From the NCBI RefSeq assembly GCF_900289045.1, contig NZ_LT985188.1, positions 1,674,001-1,738,000 of the forward strand: a stretch of 64,000 nucleotides of DNA. Direction: 5' to 3'. This stretch comes from Micropruina glycogenica. GTDB lineage: Bacteria; Actinomycetota; Actinomycetes; Propionibacteriales; Propionibacteriaceae. A program made the position numbers and the translations under genes. The notes under the pieces are model-generated. The model searched no databases. It worked only from the letters and a program-made list of their open reading frames with translations, and was not told the origin of the DNA. Below, piece by piece: positions 9,541-17,850 of the stretch (positions are counted from its first letter, which is position 1; each line of letters begins with the position of its first letter).

Positions 9541-11289
9541 TCACAGCTCCTCATCCTCCCAGTCGGGCGCCAGGTCTTTGGCGATCTTGATGTCGTCGTT
9601 GCTGGTGCCGGCGGCGACCATCGGCCACACCATCGCGTCTTTGTGCACCACGAACTCGACCACCACCGGACGGTCGGTGATGCTCAAGGCCTTGTTGATC
9701 ACCGCGTCGACCTCGGACGGGTGCTCGGCCCGCAAGCCCACCGCGCCCATGGCCTCGGCCAGCTTCGGAAAGTCGGGCACCCGCAGGGTGTTCAGGTCGG
9801 TGTTGGAGTAGCGCTGGCCGTAGAACAGCGTCTGCCACTGCCGCACCATGCCGAGGCTCTGGTTGTTGATCACTGCGATCTTGATCGGAATGCCCTCCAG
9901 CGCGCAGGTGACCAGTTCCTGGTTGGTCATCTGAAAGCAACCGTCGCCGTCGATGCCCCACACCACCGAGTCGGGCGCGCCCACCTGGGCGCCCATCGCC
10001 GCGGGCACGCAGTAGCCCATGGTGCCGGCGCCGCCGGAGTTGAGCCAGCGGCCCGGCTTCTCGAAGGGCAGCAGGTGTGCGGCCCACATCTGGTGCTGGC
10101 CCACCCCGGCGGCGTAGAAGGCGTCCGGACCGGTCAGCTCACCGATGCGCTTGATCACGTACTCGGGCGACAACATGCCCTCGTGGGTGGGCTCGGTGGG
10201 CACCCGGTACTTGTTCTTGATCGCACCGAGGTAGCGTCGCCAGGCGGTGTAGTCGGGCAGGTCGGCCCCCCGCAGCACGCCGTTGAGTTCGGTGATGACC
10301 GCCTTGACGTCGCCGACGATCGGCACGTCCGCCTGCCGATTCTTGCTGATCTCGGCCGGATCGATGTCGGCGTGAATGATCTTGGCGTTCGGGGCAAAGG
10401 TGTCGAGCTTTCCGGTCACCCTGTCGTCGAAACGAGTGCCGAGGGCGACCAGCAGGTCTGCCCGCTGCAGTGCGCCGACCGCAGCCACGGTGCCGTGCAT
10501 GCCCGGCATGCCCATGTTCAGTTCGTGGCTGTCAGGCAGGGCGCCCCGCGCCATCAGCGTGGTGACCACGGGAATGTTCGTGATCTCGACCAACCGGGCG
10601 AGCTCGTCCGCCGCCTCGGCCTTGATCACTCCCCCACCGACATAGAGCACCGGACGCTCCGACTCGGCGATCAGCCGGGCCGCTTCGCGGATCTGCTTGA
10701 CGTGGGGCTGGGTGACCGGATGGTAACCGGGCAGGTTGATCACCTCGGGCCAGATGAACGGGGCAGTGTTGGTCTGCGCGTCCTTGGCGATGTCGACCAG
10801 CACCGGGCCGGGCCGTCCGGTCTTGGCGATATGGAAGGCGGCGGCGATGGCGGCGGGAATGTCTTCGGCACGGGTGACCAGAAAGCTGTGCTTGGTGATC
10901 GGAAAGGTGATGCCGCGAATGTCGGCCTCTTGGAAGGCGTCGGTGCCGATGGCGGGACTGTTCACCTGGCCGGTGATCGCGACGATCGGCACCGAATCCA
11001 TGTACGCGTTGGCGATGGCGGTGACCAGGTTGGTGGCTCCAGGGCCCGACGTGGCCATGCAGACCCCGACGCGGCCCGTGGCCAAGGCGTAGCCTTCGGC
11101 GGCGTGGCCGGCGCCCTGCTCGTGACGCACCAGAATGTGCCGGATCAGCTTCGACTGGCCGAGCGGATCGTAGGTCGGCAGGATCGTGCCGCCGGGGATG
11201 CCGAAGACGACCTCTACGCCGACCCGCTCCAGGGACTCGACGAGGGCCTCTGCCCCGGTCAGCATCGGTGGTGCCATGGTCTCGGACAT
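9541..11289 (-). CDS. ilvB: Acetolactate synthase large (catalytic) subunit
   Basis: This is the ThDP-, FAD- and Mg-dependent first common enzyme of branched-chain amino acid synthesis. The 582 residues show the ThDP glutamate region ([14 protein letters not shown]), SGPGATN, the FAD domain centre, and the ThDP/Mg motif [16 protein letters not shown]...[13 protein letters not shown]. The ATG at 11289 follows AAAGGGG. An in-frame ATG four codons later is possible. It leads the ilvBNC operon and lies downstream of a leader peptide and intrinsic terminator, so transcription into it is probably controlled by attenuation. Confidence 0.97.
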   Translation of the reverse strand: MSETMAPPMLTGAEALVESLERVGVEVVFGIPGGTILPTYDPLGQSKLIRHILVRHEQGAGHAAEGYALATGRVGVCMATSGPGATNLVTAIANAYMDSVPIVAITGQVNSPAIGTDAFQEADIRGITFPITKHSFLVTRAEDIPAAIAAAFHIAKTGRPGPVLVDIAKDAQTNTAPFIWPEVINLPGYHPVTQPHVKQIREAARLIAESERPVLYVGGGVIKAEAADELARLVEITNIPVVTTLMARGALPDSHELNMGMPGMHGTVAAVGALQRADLLVALGTRFDDRVTGKLDTFAPNAKIIHADIDPAEISKNRQADVPIVGDVKAVITELNGVLRGADLPDYTAWRRYLGAIKNKYRVPTEPTHEGMLSPEYVIKRIGELTGPDAFYAAGVGQHQMWAAHLLPFEKPGRWLNSGGAGTMGYCVPAAMGAQVGAPDSVVWGIDGDGCFQMTNQELVTCALEGIPIKIAVINNQSLGMVRQWQTLFYGQRYSNTDLNTLRVPDFPKLAEAMGAVGLRAEHPSEVDAVINKALSITDRPVVVEFVVHKDAMVWPMVAAGTSNDDIKIAKDLAPDWEDEEL

Positions 11290-11337
11290 CTCCGTCCCCT
11301 TTCTGCGGGTGGTGGTTGCGGGCTCAGACTTTGCATG

Positions 11338-11368
11338 AAAAAACCCTCGCTGCGTCGGCAGGCGAGGG
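11338..11368 (-). terminator. Intrinsic terminator in the ilvB leader (attenuator)
   Basis: On the minus strand CCCTCGC (11368-11362) pairs with GCGAGGG (11350-11344) around an 11-nt loop and is followed at once by six U (11343-11338). It lies between the leader peptide and ilvB. Just upstream GCGTGTC and GACACGC can pair with each other, a plausible pause or alternative stem. This is the layout of ribosome-mediated attenuation. Confidence 0.8.
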
Positions 11369-11399
11369 TGCGTGTCGGTCGACTAGTCGGCTGACACGC

Positions 11400-11429
11400 T
11401 CACGAAAGTACGAGGTTGAAGATCCGCAC
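11400..11429 (-). CDS. ilvB leader peptide (9 residues, MRIFNLVLS)
   Basis: GTG CGG ATC TTC AAC CTC GTA CTT TCG TGA encodes a nine-residue peptide in which four of the residues are Ile, Leu, Val and Leu, the end products of the pathway. It ends about 30 nt before the attenuator hairpin. No Shine-Dalgarno sequence is visible, and the promoter would start transcription on the GTG itself. Corynebacterium glutamicum ilvBNC is known to be attenuated through a leader peptide lacking a ribosome-binding site, so this arrangement has a precedent. Starvation for a branched-chain amino acid would stall the ribosome here. Confidence 0.75.
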   Translation of the reverse strand: MRIFNLVLS

Positions 11430-11464
11430 GGGAACAGTGTTCGCCGCCGGGGTGATCGTGTCAA
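11429..11464 (-). promoter_or_regulatory. ilvBNC promoter
   Basis: On the minus strand TTGACA (11464-11459), a 17-nt spacer and AACACT (11441-11436) make a sigma-70-type promoter. The expected start, 7 nt after the -10, coincides with the GTG of the leader peptide at 11429, which explains the missing ribosome-binding site. Confidence 0.65.
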
Positions 11465-11543
11465 CTTTCGGACCGGTGTTTCCAGCATTCGGACCGACAC
11501 CTCATGGACTACGGGTGCGCGGGCCCCGGCGGAAGCCACCCCT

Positions 11544-11613
11544 CGTCATCCCGGCGCACGCCGGAATCTCACAACCGCAGCCGGACCCGGCACGACCAGA
11601 TCCCGGCCAAGCC
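11544..11613. repeat. REP-like inverted pair
   Basis: GTCATCCCGGCGCACGCCGG and, 43 nt further on, GATCCCGGCCAAGCCCGGAATGAC form two palindromic units in opposite orientation. They are the same family as the units at 29696-29965. They lie in the gap between the ilv leader and the divergent SpoIID gene (11465-11730), in which nothing else is apparent. Confidence 0.7.
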
Positions 11614-11730
11614 CGGAATGACGACAACTCCCATCGACCGTGGGTCTCAACGCGAGGTTGCGAGTGCGTTGGCGTCTGCCGAGGGCGCGGGTGACCATGG
11701 TCGAAACATCCCCGCATCGAAGGCGATCCC

Positions 11731-13263
11731 ATGGCAGTGACGCGCACCCGCATTCTGGCCCTCGCGGTCGCCTTGACGGGCAGCGTGATGACCGCCCCCG
11801 TCACCCCGACCCAGGCCGCCGACGCAACGGTGAAACCGCTCAATGGCTACGTGGTGGTCACCGGCGCCGGCTGGGGTCACGGCAAGGGCATGTCGCAGTA
11901 CGGCGCCTACGGGGCGGCCGATGCCGGGCTCAGCCACGAGAAGATTCTGGCCTTCTACTACCCCAAGACCACACTGTCGACGCTGAAGTCGGGCAACACC
12001 ATCAGGGTCTGGGTGAGCGCCGACACCGACAAGATGCTCAACGTGATGCCGTCGTCGGGCCAGCGGGTGCGCGACTCGGCCGGGCACACCTACACGCTGC
12101 CGACCGGCTCGAAGTATCGCCAGTGGCGCATCAAGCGGTCGGGCTCGAAGCGGGTGCTGCAGTACCTCAACTCATCCAGCAAATGGGTGACGCGCACCAC
12201 CAAACTCACCTCGTCACGAGTGTGGACGTTCGACAACCCGTCCCGGGGAATCGTGACGGTGCGACTGCCGGGGTCCGTGAGCCGCGACTACCGAGACAAG
12301 GTGGCGCTGCGCTTCTACGGCTCGGGTGCGCGCACGGTGAACACGGTGTCGATGGAGCACTACGTGCGCGGCGTGGTGCCGCGCGAGATGCCCACGTCGT
12401 GGCACAGCGAGGCGGTGCAGGCACAGGCGGTGGCGGCCCGCTCGTACGCGGCGCGTTACCAGAGCAGCCCGCAGACCTCGATCTACGACCTGTGCGACAC
12501 CACCTACTGCCAGGTGTACGGCGGCCAGGACGCCGAAACCAGCGGTGGCAACTCCGCCGTCGCGGCGACCCCCAACCAGGTGCTGCGGTACGGCTCGGCG
12601 GTCGCCTTGACCATGTTCAGCTCGAGCAACGGCGGGCAGACCGCCGATGGTGGCCTGCCCTACCTGGTGGCCAAGGCCGACCCCTACGACGGACGCATGC
12701 GCAATCAGGCCTGGTCGGCGTTCCTTTCGTCGACCCGGCTGCAGCAGGCGTACCCGTCCATCGGCACGTTCAGCGGCCTTCGGGTCAGCGCCCGCGACGG
12801 CGACGGACCCTGGGGCGGGCGGGCCGACACCGTGGTGATCAGCGGCTCCAAGGGCAGCGTCACCGTGTCGGGCGGATCGTTCAAGAGCAAGTTCGGTCTG
12901 AAGGAACGCCTGTTCGGGGTGTTCGCCGGCCTCAAGCCCGGCACGGCCAACAGTGACCGCTGGCAAGACGACGAGGGCGGCACCACCGGACGCCTCGGCG
13001 CCCCGATCGCCAACGAGGTGTCGGTGGCCGGTGGGTTGTTCGCGCGGTTCGCCAAGGGCGACCTGTACTGGTCGAAGGCCACCGGTTCGCGCCTGCTGAC
13101 CGGCGCGTTGGCGAAGGCCTATCGCGACGAGGGCGGCCCGAGCTCGAAGCTCGGCTTTCCGACCGCGGACGGCAAGTCGTCCGGCTCGTCCACCGTGGGC
13201 GTGTTTCAGCACGGGCGCATCACCTGCCCGTCCTCTGGCGACTGTGAGGTCGACCTGAACTGA
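11731..13263 (+). CDS. Secreted SpoIID/LytB-domain protein with C-terminal LGFP repeats
   Basis: This is an exported cell-wall protein of 510 residues. A signal peptide covers residues 1-29 (cleavage after TQA-A). Then come GAGWGHGKGMSQYGAYG and the SpoIID core with SMEHYVRGVVPREMPTSWHSEAVQAQAVAARSYA, whose Glu is the catalytic residue in SpoIID lytic transglycosylases. The motif FSSSNGGQTADGG follows. The C-terminal ~100 residues contain two LGFP-type units (GRLGAPIANEVSVAGG and SSKLGFPTADGK...), known to anchor proteins to the mycolyl/arabinogalactan-type wall. It is monocistronic. It likely remodels peptidoglycan; the exact substrate is not shown. Confidence 0.87.
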   Translation: MAVTRTRILALAVALTGSVMTAPVTPTQAADATVKPLNGYVVVTGAGWGHGKGMSQYGAYGAADAGLSHEKILAFYYPKTTLSTLKSGNTIRVWVSADTDKMLNVMPSSGQRVRDSAGHTYTLPTGSKYRQWRIKRSGSKRVLQYLNSSSKWVTRTTKLTSSRVWTFDNPSRGIVTVRLPGSVSRDYRDKVALRFYGSGARTVNTVSMEHYVRGVVPREMPTSWHSEAVQAQAVAARSYAARYQSSPQTSIYDLCDTTYCQVYGGQDAETSGGNSAVAATPNQVLRYGSAVALTMFSSSNGGQTADGGLPYLVAKADPYDGRMRNQAWSAFLSSTRLQQAYPSIGTFSGLRVSARDGDGPWGGRADTVVISGSKGSVTVSGGSFKSKFGLKERLFGVFAGLKPGTANSDRWQDDEGGTTGRLGAPIANEVSVAGGLFARFAKGDLYWSKATGSRLLTGALAKAYRDEGGPSSKLGFPTADGKSSGSSTVGVFQHGRITCPSSGDCEVDLN

Positions 13264-13294
13264 GTCGCTGGGTCTCGACAAGCTCGACCAACGG

Positions 13295-13597
13295 CTACAG
13301 CTGCACGCCTTCGCGGCGGGCGGCGTCGCTGATGACGTGGGCGAGTTCGATGTCGAGCTGGGTGAGGCCGCCCGCGTCGTGGGTGGTCAACAGCCAGTGC
13401 GTCGTGCGCCAGCGAATGTCGATGTCGGGGTGGTGGTTCATGCTCTCGGCCTGGTCGGCGACCGCCGTGACGATGCGAATCGCGGCCGGAAAGTCGGGCG
13501 CCTCGATGGTGGCGACGATGGCGTCTTCGCTGCGCGACCAGCCGGGCAGTTGCTGCAGTTGCCGGGTGATCTCTTCGTCGTTGAGCAGGCGAGCCAT
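13295..13597 (-). CDS. Pterin-4a-carbinolamine dehydratase
   Basis: This 100-residue enzyme removes water from 4a-hydroxytetrahydropterin, or serves as the orphan form seen in bacteria without aromatic hydroxylases. The family motif ESMNHHPDIDIRWRTTHWLLTTH contains the catalytic HH-P-D. The N-terminal ML/LNDEEITRQLQQLPGW segment is also typical. The ATG at 13597 is the only reasonable start. A 24-bp tandem repeat array lies just upstream. It is convergent with the SpoIID gene. Confidence 0.9.
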   Translation of the reverse strand: MARLLNDEEITRQLQQLPGWSRSEDAIVATIEAPDFPAAIRIVTAVADQAESMNHHPDIDIRWRTTHWLLTTHDAGGLTQLDIELAHVISDAARREGVQL

Positions 13598-13665
13598 GCC
13601 TCATTGTGCAGCATCCGCTTCAGATTCCCTGTGCGGGCCAGCGCATGACGGCCCGATCCAGAATG

Positions 13666-13790
13666 GGGACGGTTCCCTTTCCGGCTCAGGGGACGGTTCT
13701 CCTTCCGGCTCAGGGGACGGTTCTCCTTCCGGCTCAGGGGACGGTTCCCTTTCCGGCTCAGGGGACGGTTCTCTTTCTGGCTCACGCCAT
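13666..13790. repeat. 24-bp tandem repeat array (5 units)
   Basis: Five head-to-tail units of GGACGGTTCTCCTTCCGGCT plus CAGG occur, with C/T changes. The unit length is a multiple of three, so the array keeps an upstream frame open into the HIT gene. It shares the core GGGGACGGTTCTC with arrays at 18967-19250 and 24435-24680. It separates the divergent dehydratase and HIT genes. Confidence 0.9.
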
Positions 13791-13824
13791 TCCGCGGCCC
13801 GGGCCCAGGGCTAGATTGCAGGGC

Positions 13825-14220
13825 ATGGATTGCCTGTTCTGCGCCATCGCGGCCGGTGACATTCCCTCGCGCCAGGTGTATGCCGACGACGCTGCCATCG
13901 CGTTTCTCGACATCAACCCGTTCAAACGCGGGCACACCCTGGTGATTCCGCGCCGCCACGTCGACGACCTGCTGGCCCCCGACGAGGCGCTCACCGAGAT
14001 CGCTCCCGCGGTCAGCGCCACCGCCCGGCTGCTCACCGAGCGGTTGGGTGCTGACGGCGTCAACCTGCTGGTCAACTCCGGTTCGGTGGCCGGCCAGGAG
14101 GTGTTTCACCTGCACGTGCACGTGGTGCCGCGGTACACCGACGACCCCGGACTGCGGGCGCTCACCGATCGCACGCCCGGCATCGATCTCGACGAGGTGG
14201 CCGCCGCCCTCACCGAATAG
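13825..14220 (+). CDS. HIT-family nucleotide hydrolase/transferase
   Basis: This cytosolic 131-residue protein has the histidine triad FHLHVHVVPR near residues 91-100. Its N-terminal MDCLFCAIAAGDIPSRQVYAD carries the two cysteines that bind zinc in many bacterial HIT proteins. Family members hydrolyse AMP-linked or dinucleoside polyphosphate substrates. The frame is open back to 13606 through the repeat array, but the ATG at 13825 matches the family start and lies 5 nt after a GCAGGG sequence. No operon partner is evident. Confidence 0.9.
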   Translation: MDCLFCAIAAGDIPSRQVYADDAAIAFLDINPFKRGHTLVIPRRHVDDLLAPDEALTEIAPAVSATARLLTERLGADGVNLLVNSGSVAGQEVFHLHVHVVPRYTDDPGLRALTDRTPGIDLDEVAAALTE

Positions 14221-14311
14221 TGCCCCACACCACTGGCGGTCGAGCGTGGCGAGACCCTCTGGTGGCTCATGGACGGGTCTCGGCAAGCTCGACCAGCGGC
14301 GCAGCTACCGA

Positions 14312-15088
14312 TCAGGCGGGTGTGACCATGCGCACCGGGAATCCCGCTTCGGCCAGCCCCTGCTTCACCTCGGCGATGCTCAACGTGCCGTAGTGAAACA
14401 CCGACGCGGCCAACACCGCGTCGGCGCCGGCGCGAGCGGCGTCCACGAAATGCTGCACGGTGCCGGCGCCGCCCGAGGCGATCACCGGCACGTCGACCAC
14501 GGCCCGCACCGCCTCGATCATCGGCAGGTCGAAGCCGCCCGTGGTGCCGTCGGCGTCCATCGAGTTGAGCAGAATCTCGCCCGATCCCCGATCGACGGCT
14601 TCTTTTACCCAGGCGATGGCGTCCAACCCTGCCGATTGACGTCCGCCGTGCGTGGTCACCCCGTAGCCGGACGGCTGCCCCGCCTCGCGGCGGGCGTCCA
14701 ACGACAGCACGAGCACCTGGTTGCCGAACCGTCGGGTGATGTCGTCGATGGCCTGCGGACGGTTGATCGCGCCGGTGTTGATGCCCACCTTGTCGGCGCC
14801 GGTGCGCAGCAGCACGTCGACGTCGTCGACGCCACGCACTCCCCCGCCGACGCACAGTGGAATGAACACCGTCTCGGCGGTGCGGCGCACCATGTCGTGA
14901 GTGGTGGCACGCCCCTGCGACGACGCCGAGATGTCGAGAAACGTCAACTCGTCGGCACCCTGGGCGCCGTAGGCGGCGGCCAGTTCGACCGGATCGCCGG
15001 CATCGCGCAGGTTGAGAAAGTTGACGCCTTTCACCACCCGTCCGTCATGCACATCGAGGCAGGGAATCACCCGGATCGCGACGCTCAT
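14312..15088 (-). CDS. hisF: Imidazole glycerol phosphate synthase, cyclase subunit
   Basis: HisF closes the imidazole ring in histidine synthesis, using ammonia channelled from HisH. The 258-residue beta/alpha barrel has the catalytic Asp in [14 protein letters not shown] and the second Asp in [19 protein letters not shown]. The phosphate-binding loops VGGGVRG and IASGGAGT are also present. hisH and the other his genes are not in the window, so it is separated from its usual operon here. A copy of the CTCGACAAGCTCGACC repeat lies just downstream (14277-14300). Confidence 0.96.
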   Translation of the reverse strand: MSVAIRVIPCLDVHDGRVVKGVNFLNLRDAGDPVELAAAYGAQGADELTFLDISASSQGRATTHDMVRRTAETVFIPLCVGGGVRGVDDVDVLLRTGADKVGINTGAINRPQAIDDITRRFGNQVLVLSLDARREAGQPSGYGVTTHGGRQSAGLDAIAWVKEAVDRGSGEILLNSMDADGTTGGFDLPMIEAVRAVVDVPVIASGGAGTVQHFVDAARAGADAVLAASVFHYGTLSIAEVKQGLAEAGFPVRMVTPA

Positions 15089-15105
15089 GTGGTCAGGCTA
15101 GTGGC

Positions 15106-15708
15106 CTATCGCGTGACCGCGATCGTGACCCGACGGTTGAGCGCCCGCCCCTTGGCCGTTTCATTGGACGCCACCGGGCGGCTCTCGCCGTAGCCCTTGA
15201 CCGCCTGGGTCAGGTTGGGCAGGCGCGTTGCCAGGCCGGCACGGACGGCCTCGGCCCGACGCAGTGACAACCCCCGGTTGTACGCCGCCGTGCCTTTGCT
15301 GTCGGTGTACCCGGCGACGCGCACCGTCGTGGCACCGAGCTCTTTCAACCGCGCCGCGGCCCGGTCGAGGGCGGCGGACGCCTTGCTGTTCAGCGTGGCC
15401 TTGTTGTAGGCGAAGAACACGTCGGCCTTCAAAGTGATCACCGTGCCCTCTTCGGTGACCGACCCGTCGAGGTTGGCGGTGGGAAACGTGAGGTCACGCA
15501 CCTCGCCCTCGATCGGCAGGGCCATTGCCTCGGCCACCACCGGCGAGGTGGACGGGTCGGGGCTCGTTGTCTCTGCGGTTGCCGGCTTCGGGCCGATCAG
15601 GGCCCAGGCCATCAGGGTGGCAATGACGGCGGCGGCCAATACGCGCGATATCAACCGTCGAACTCGCCGAATGGCTTGCAGATCACTGCTCGCGCGTGCC
15701 GAAATCAC
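15106..15708 (-). CDS. Exported OmpA-family peptidoglycan-binding protein (intact copy)
   Basis: This protein of about 200 residues has a basic N-terminus and one hydrophobic export segment (VLAAAVIATLMAWALIG, cleavage near ATA-E). A Ser/Thr/Pro linker and a short conserved domain come next. Then comes the OmpA C-terminal domain: DVFFAYNKATLNSKASAALDRAA and the diaminopimelate-binding signature VAGYTDSKGTAAYNRGLSLRRAEAV. The GTG at 15708 is the likeliest start; TTG at 15711 is possible. It is a paralogue of the frameshifted copy at 17851-18382. Its presumed partner lipoprotein (17144-17746) is separated from it by the IS110 element. Confidence 0.8.
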   Translation of the reverse strand: MISARASSDLQAIRRVRRLISRVLAAAVIATLMAWALIGPKPATAETTSPDPSTSPVVAEAMALPIEGEVRDLTFPTANLDGSVTEEGTVITLKADVFFAYNKATLNSKASAALDRAAARLKELGATTVRVAGYTDSKGTAAYNRGLSLRRAEAVRAGLATRLPNLTQAVKGYGESRPVASNETAKGRALNRRVTIAVTR

Positions 15709-15774
15709 CAACCGTGAAGGTCTCGACAAGCTGTGAGAGTTGGTGGTGGCTGGCCTGGGGCTAGCTGGCAGGGT

Positions 15775-15990
15775 GGTGGGACCGGTTGTTCGTGTGCGGG
15801 TCGTGACCCTTCGACAAGCTGACCGTCCGCAATTGTGCGGGGTGTCTTGGTCGAGATCTGTCCGGCTCGTGCACGGAGAACCGGCCGACCATCCCGGCCC
15901 ACTCGTTGGCCTGATAGAAGCCCGTCCCACCGCTTTGGCGGGGTGACCGATCACAGTAACGCCACGGGTGACTCTTTCCCCGGGATGGCC
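15775..15990 (+). ncRNA. Candidate bridge RNA of the IS110 element
   Basis: Two internal-loop modules can be drawn. Module 1 is closed by CCGGTT (15782-15787)/AACCGG (15879-15884) and CGTGTGC (15791-15797)/GTGCACG (15869-15875). Its apical hairpin is CCGCA-ATTG-TGCGG. One side of its loop reads TCGACAAGCT (15811-15820), identical to the left target plus core. The other side reads TGGTCGAG (15848-15855), complementary to the core plus right target. Module 2 is closed by CCATCCCGG (15889-15897)/CCGGGATGG (15980-15988) and 15901-15910/15961-15969. Its loop carries ATAGAAGC (15914-15921, matching the right end of the element) and TCACAG (15951-15956, complementary to CTGTGA at the left end). Transcript ends are guesses. 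Confidence 0.75.
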
Positions 15991-16047
15991 GCGCCGGTTC
16001 GACCGGCTCGATGCCCAACATCCCGAAAACAGGAGGCTCAGACACCG

Positions 16048-17118
16048 ATGGCCATCGTTGCAGATACCTACACCTATGTGGTGGGTGTGGACACCCACGC
16101 CGCCACTCATCATTACGCGATCGTGGAGACCCGTAGCGGCGGCCAGATCACCCACGGGAAGTTCCCCACCCATGCCGCGGGCTTGTTGCGGGCCGTGGAT
16201 TGGATCAGCCGCCGCACCAGTGTTGACGACAACCCAGCTGTCGACCAGGTGCTGATCAGCATGGAAGGCACCGGCAGTTACGGCGCCCAGGCAGCCGAGC
16301 TGCTCGCCGCACGCGGTTACCGGGTCGTCGACGCACCCTCGCCGAAACGGGCTCGTGGCAGCGGCAAGAACGACCACATCGATGCCCTGGTCGCTGCCCG
16401 CGGCGCGTTACCCAAGGACAGCGAACGGCTCGCCGACCGACGCGCCGGCCATACCCGTGCCGCGCTGCAGATCCTGCTCACCGCCCGCGACAGCATGCGA
16501 CGCGACCGGACCCGTTCCAAGAACCAGCTCACCGCGCTGCTACGCACCCACAACCTCGACATCGATGCCCGCAAGGGAATCAACAAGGTCCACATCAGCC
16601 TCATTGCGGGCTGGCGCAAGCGGCCCACCGACACCACCCTGGCCCGGATCGCCCGCACCGAAGCGCACCGCCTCGCCACCCGCATCCACACCCTGGACGC
16701 CGACCTCGACAGCAACGAGAAAGCCATCAACGCCCTCGTGCGTGAACTCGAACCAACCCTGCTCGACCTGCCCGGCCTCGGACCCATCAACGCCGCCATT
16801 GTGCTCGCCGTCTGGTCTCACCCCGGCCGCATCCATGACGAAGCCGGCTTCGCCAAGATCGGCGGCGTCTGCCCCCTGGAGATCTCCTCGGGCAACTCCA
16901 AGGATCATCGCCTCAACCGCACCGGCGACCGACAACTCAACTCAGCCCTGAACTCCATCGCGAACACCCGCATGCGACACGACGAAACCACCAAGGCCTA
17001 CGTCAAGAAACGCAAACAGCAAGGCCAAACCAAACCCCGAATCCGACGCTGCCTCAAGCGCTACATCGCCCGCCAAATCTTCCGACACCTCAACACGACC
17101 ACCCTTGACAAGACATAG
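16048..17118 (+). CDS. IS110-family DEDD recombinase (transposase)
   Basis: This 356-residue enzyme excises and inserts the element under bridge-RNA guidance. The RuvC-like DEDD domain shows D15 (VVGVDTHAA), E73 (SMEGTGSYG), and D109 and D112 (GKNDHIDALVAA). A coiled middle region leads to the C-terminal transposase domain with LPGLGPINAAIVLA and the serine motif CPLEISSGNSKDHRLNRTGDRQL, where S280 or S281 is the probable nucleophile. The length is normal and no lesion is seen, so it is probably active. The Shine-Dalgarno AGGAGG is at 16031-16036. The stop lies 6 nt before the element's right end. Confidence 0.95.
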   Translation: MAIVADTYTYVVGVDTHAATHHYAIVETRSGGQITHGKFPTHAAGLLRAVDWISRRTSVDDNPAVDQVLISMEGTGSYGAQAAELLAARGYRVVDAPSPKRARGSGKNDHIDALVAARGALPKDSERLADRRAGHTRAALQILLTARDSMRRDRTRSKNQLTALLRTHNLDIDARKGINKVHISLIAGWRKRPTDTTLARIARTEAHRLATRIHTLDADLDSNEKAINALVRELEPTLLDLPGLGPINAAIVLAVWSHPGRIHDEAGFAKIGGVCPLEISSGNSKDHRLNRTGDRQLNSALNSIANTRMRHDETTKAYVKKRKQQGQTKPRIRRCLKRYIARQIFRHLNTTTLDKT

Positions 17119-17143
17119 AAGCGTCTCGACCAGCGTCCGCGCT

Positions 17144-17746
17144 TCATCGTTGAACCGGAACGTCGGTGAACGTGCCCGCCCCTGGAATGGAGACCCCGAC
17201 TGTGGCGACCCCTTCGGGAACGGCCTTGAACGTGGCCGAGAACACCATCGACCCGCCAGGTTGGAGGGTCACGTTGGTGTCGAGCACCGTGCAGACGCAC
17301 ACGCCCTGCGAATCGCGGGCGGGCAGGTAGCGCTGCTTGTTGACTGCATCGATCAGATAGACCCCGTCGGAAGCGCCCCCGTCGCCGGGTACCCCTGTGC
17401 TCGAGCCCGGCACCGTAGCCCCCTGTCCGTCGGTGAAGATGCCGTCGCCGAGAATGGTGGTGACGATCAGGCCATCGTCGGAGGTGTTGGTGAGGGTCCA
17501 GGTCAGGGTGCTCACCCCGCCGGAGACGACCAGTTGATTGACGGCAACAGTGGCTGAGGCACTGCTGTAGCTCGTGGTGCGGCTGGCCAGAACCGGCAAC
17601 TCGGTGGGTGTCGGTCTGGGCGCCTCGGTGGTGGGTGCCGCTGCAGCCGTGGTGGGTGATTCGGTTGTCGAGCTTTGGGGTTGGGTTGGGCCGATGGTGC
17701 AGGCGGCGCAGGTGAGCAGAACGATCAGGCCGGCGATGAGACGCAT
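17144..17746 (-). CDS. Exported lipoprotein-like protein (intact copy)
   Basis: This protein of about 200 residues starts MRLIAGLIVLLTCAAC, a short signal with a cysteine at a possible lipobox, although the -3 residue is not the usual Leu. A Thr/Pro/Ser/Ala-rich linker (about residues 20-50) leads to a beta-rich domain with NQLVVSGGVSTLTWTLTNTSDD and a paired-cysteine motif SQGVCVCTVLD. It resembles an immunoglobulin-like or DUF4352-like extracellular domain, but I do not recognise the family. It is paralogous to the frameshifted gene at 18379-18862 and originally preceded the OmpA-like gene now beyond the IS110. Confidence 0.72.
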   Translation of the reverse strand: MRLIAGLIVLLTCAACTIGPTQPQSSTTESPTTAAAAPTTEAPRPTPTELPVLASRTTSYSSASATVAVNQLVVSGGVSTLTWTLTNTSDDGLIVTTILGDGIFTDGQGATVPGSSTGVPGDGGASDGVYLIDAVNKQRYLPARDSQGVCVCTVLDTNVTLQPGGSMVFSATFKAVPEGVATVGVSIPGAGTFTDVPVQR

Positions 17747-17850
17747 GGGGGGCGGGCTCCTTTCGAGTTGCCACACGCTAACCGCTGCCGCTGCCTCACC
17801 AGCGCGTCAGACCGGGGTTATCCACAGGCTCGCCGAAATTCGTCGCCGAC

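Larger units (their letters stand above)
15731..17124 (+). mobile_element. IS110-family insertion sequence, 1394 bp, inserted in a host repeat
   Basis: The left flank ends ...GGTCTCGACAAG followed by CT (15731-15732). After the element the right flank begins CT (17125-17126) then CGACCAGCG. Joining the flanks with a single CT restores GGTCTCGACAAGCTCGACCAGCG, the dispersed repeat found intact at 13270 and 14277. This fits IS110 biology: no inverted repeats, no target duplication beyond the core dinucleotide, and CT as core (as in IS621). Contents are a 315-nt noncoding left end with a bridge-RNA-like structure, one recombinase gene and a very short right end. Confidence 0.85.

Noticed and set aside
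15106-16377. 423-codon ORF joining OmpA with sequence inside the IS110
   Set aside because: The upstream part is antisense to the IS110 left end and recombinase. The real gene starts at or near 15708 inside the original flank.
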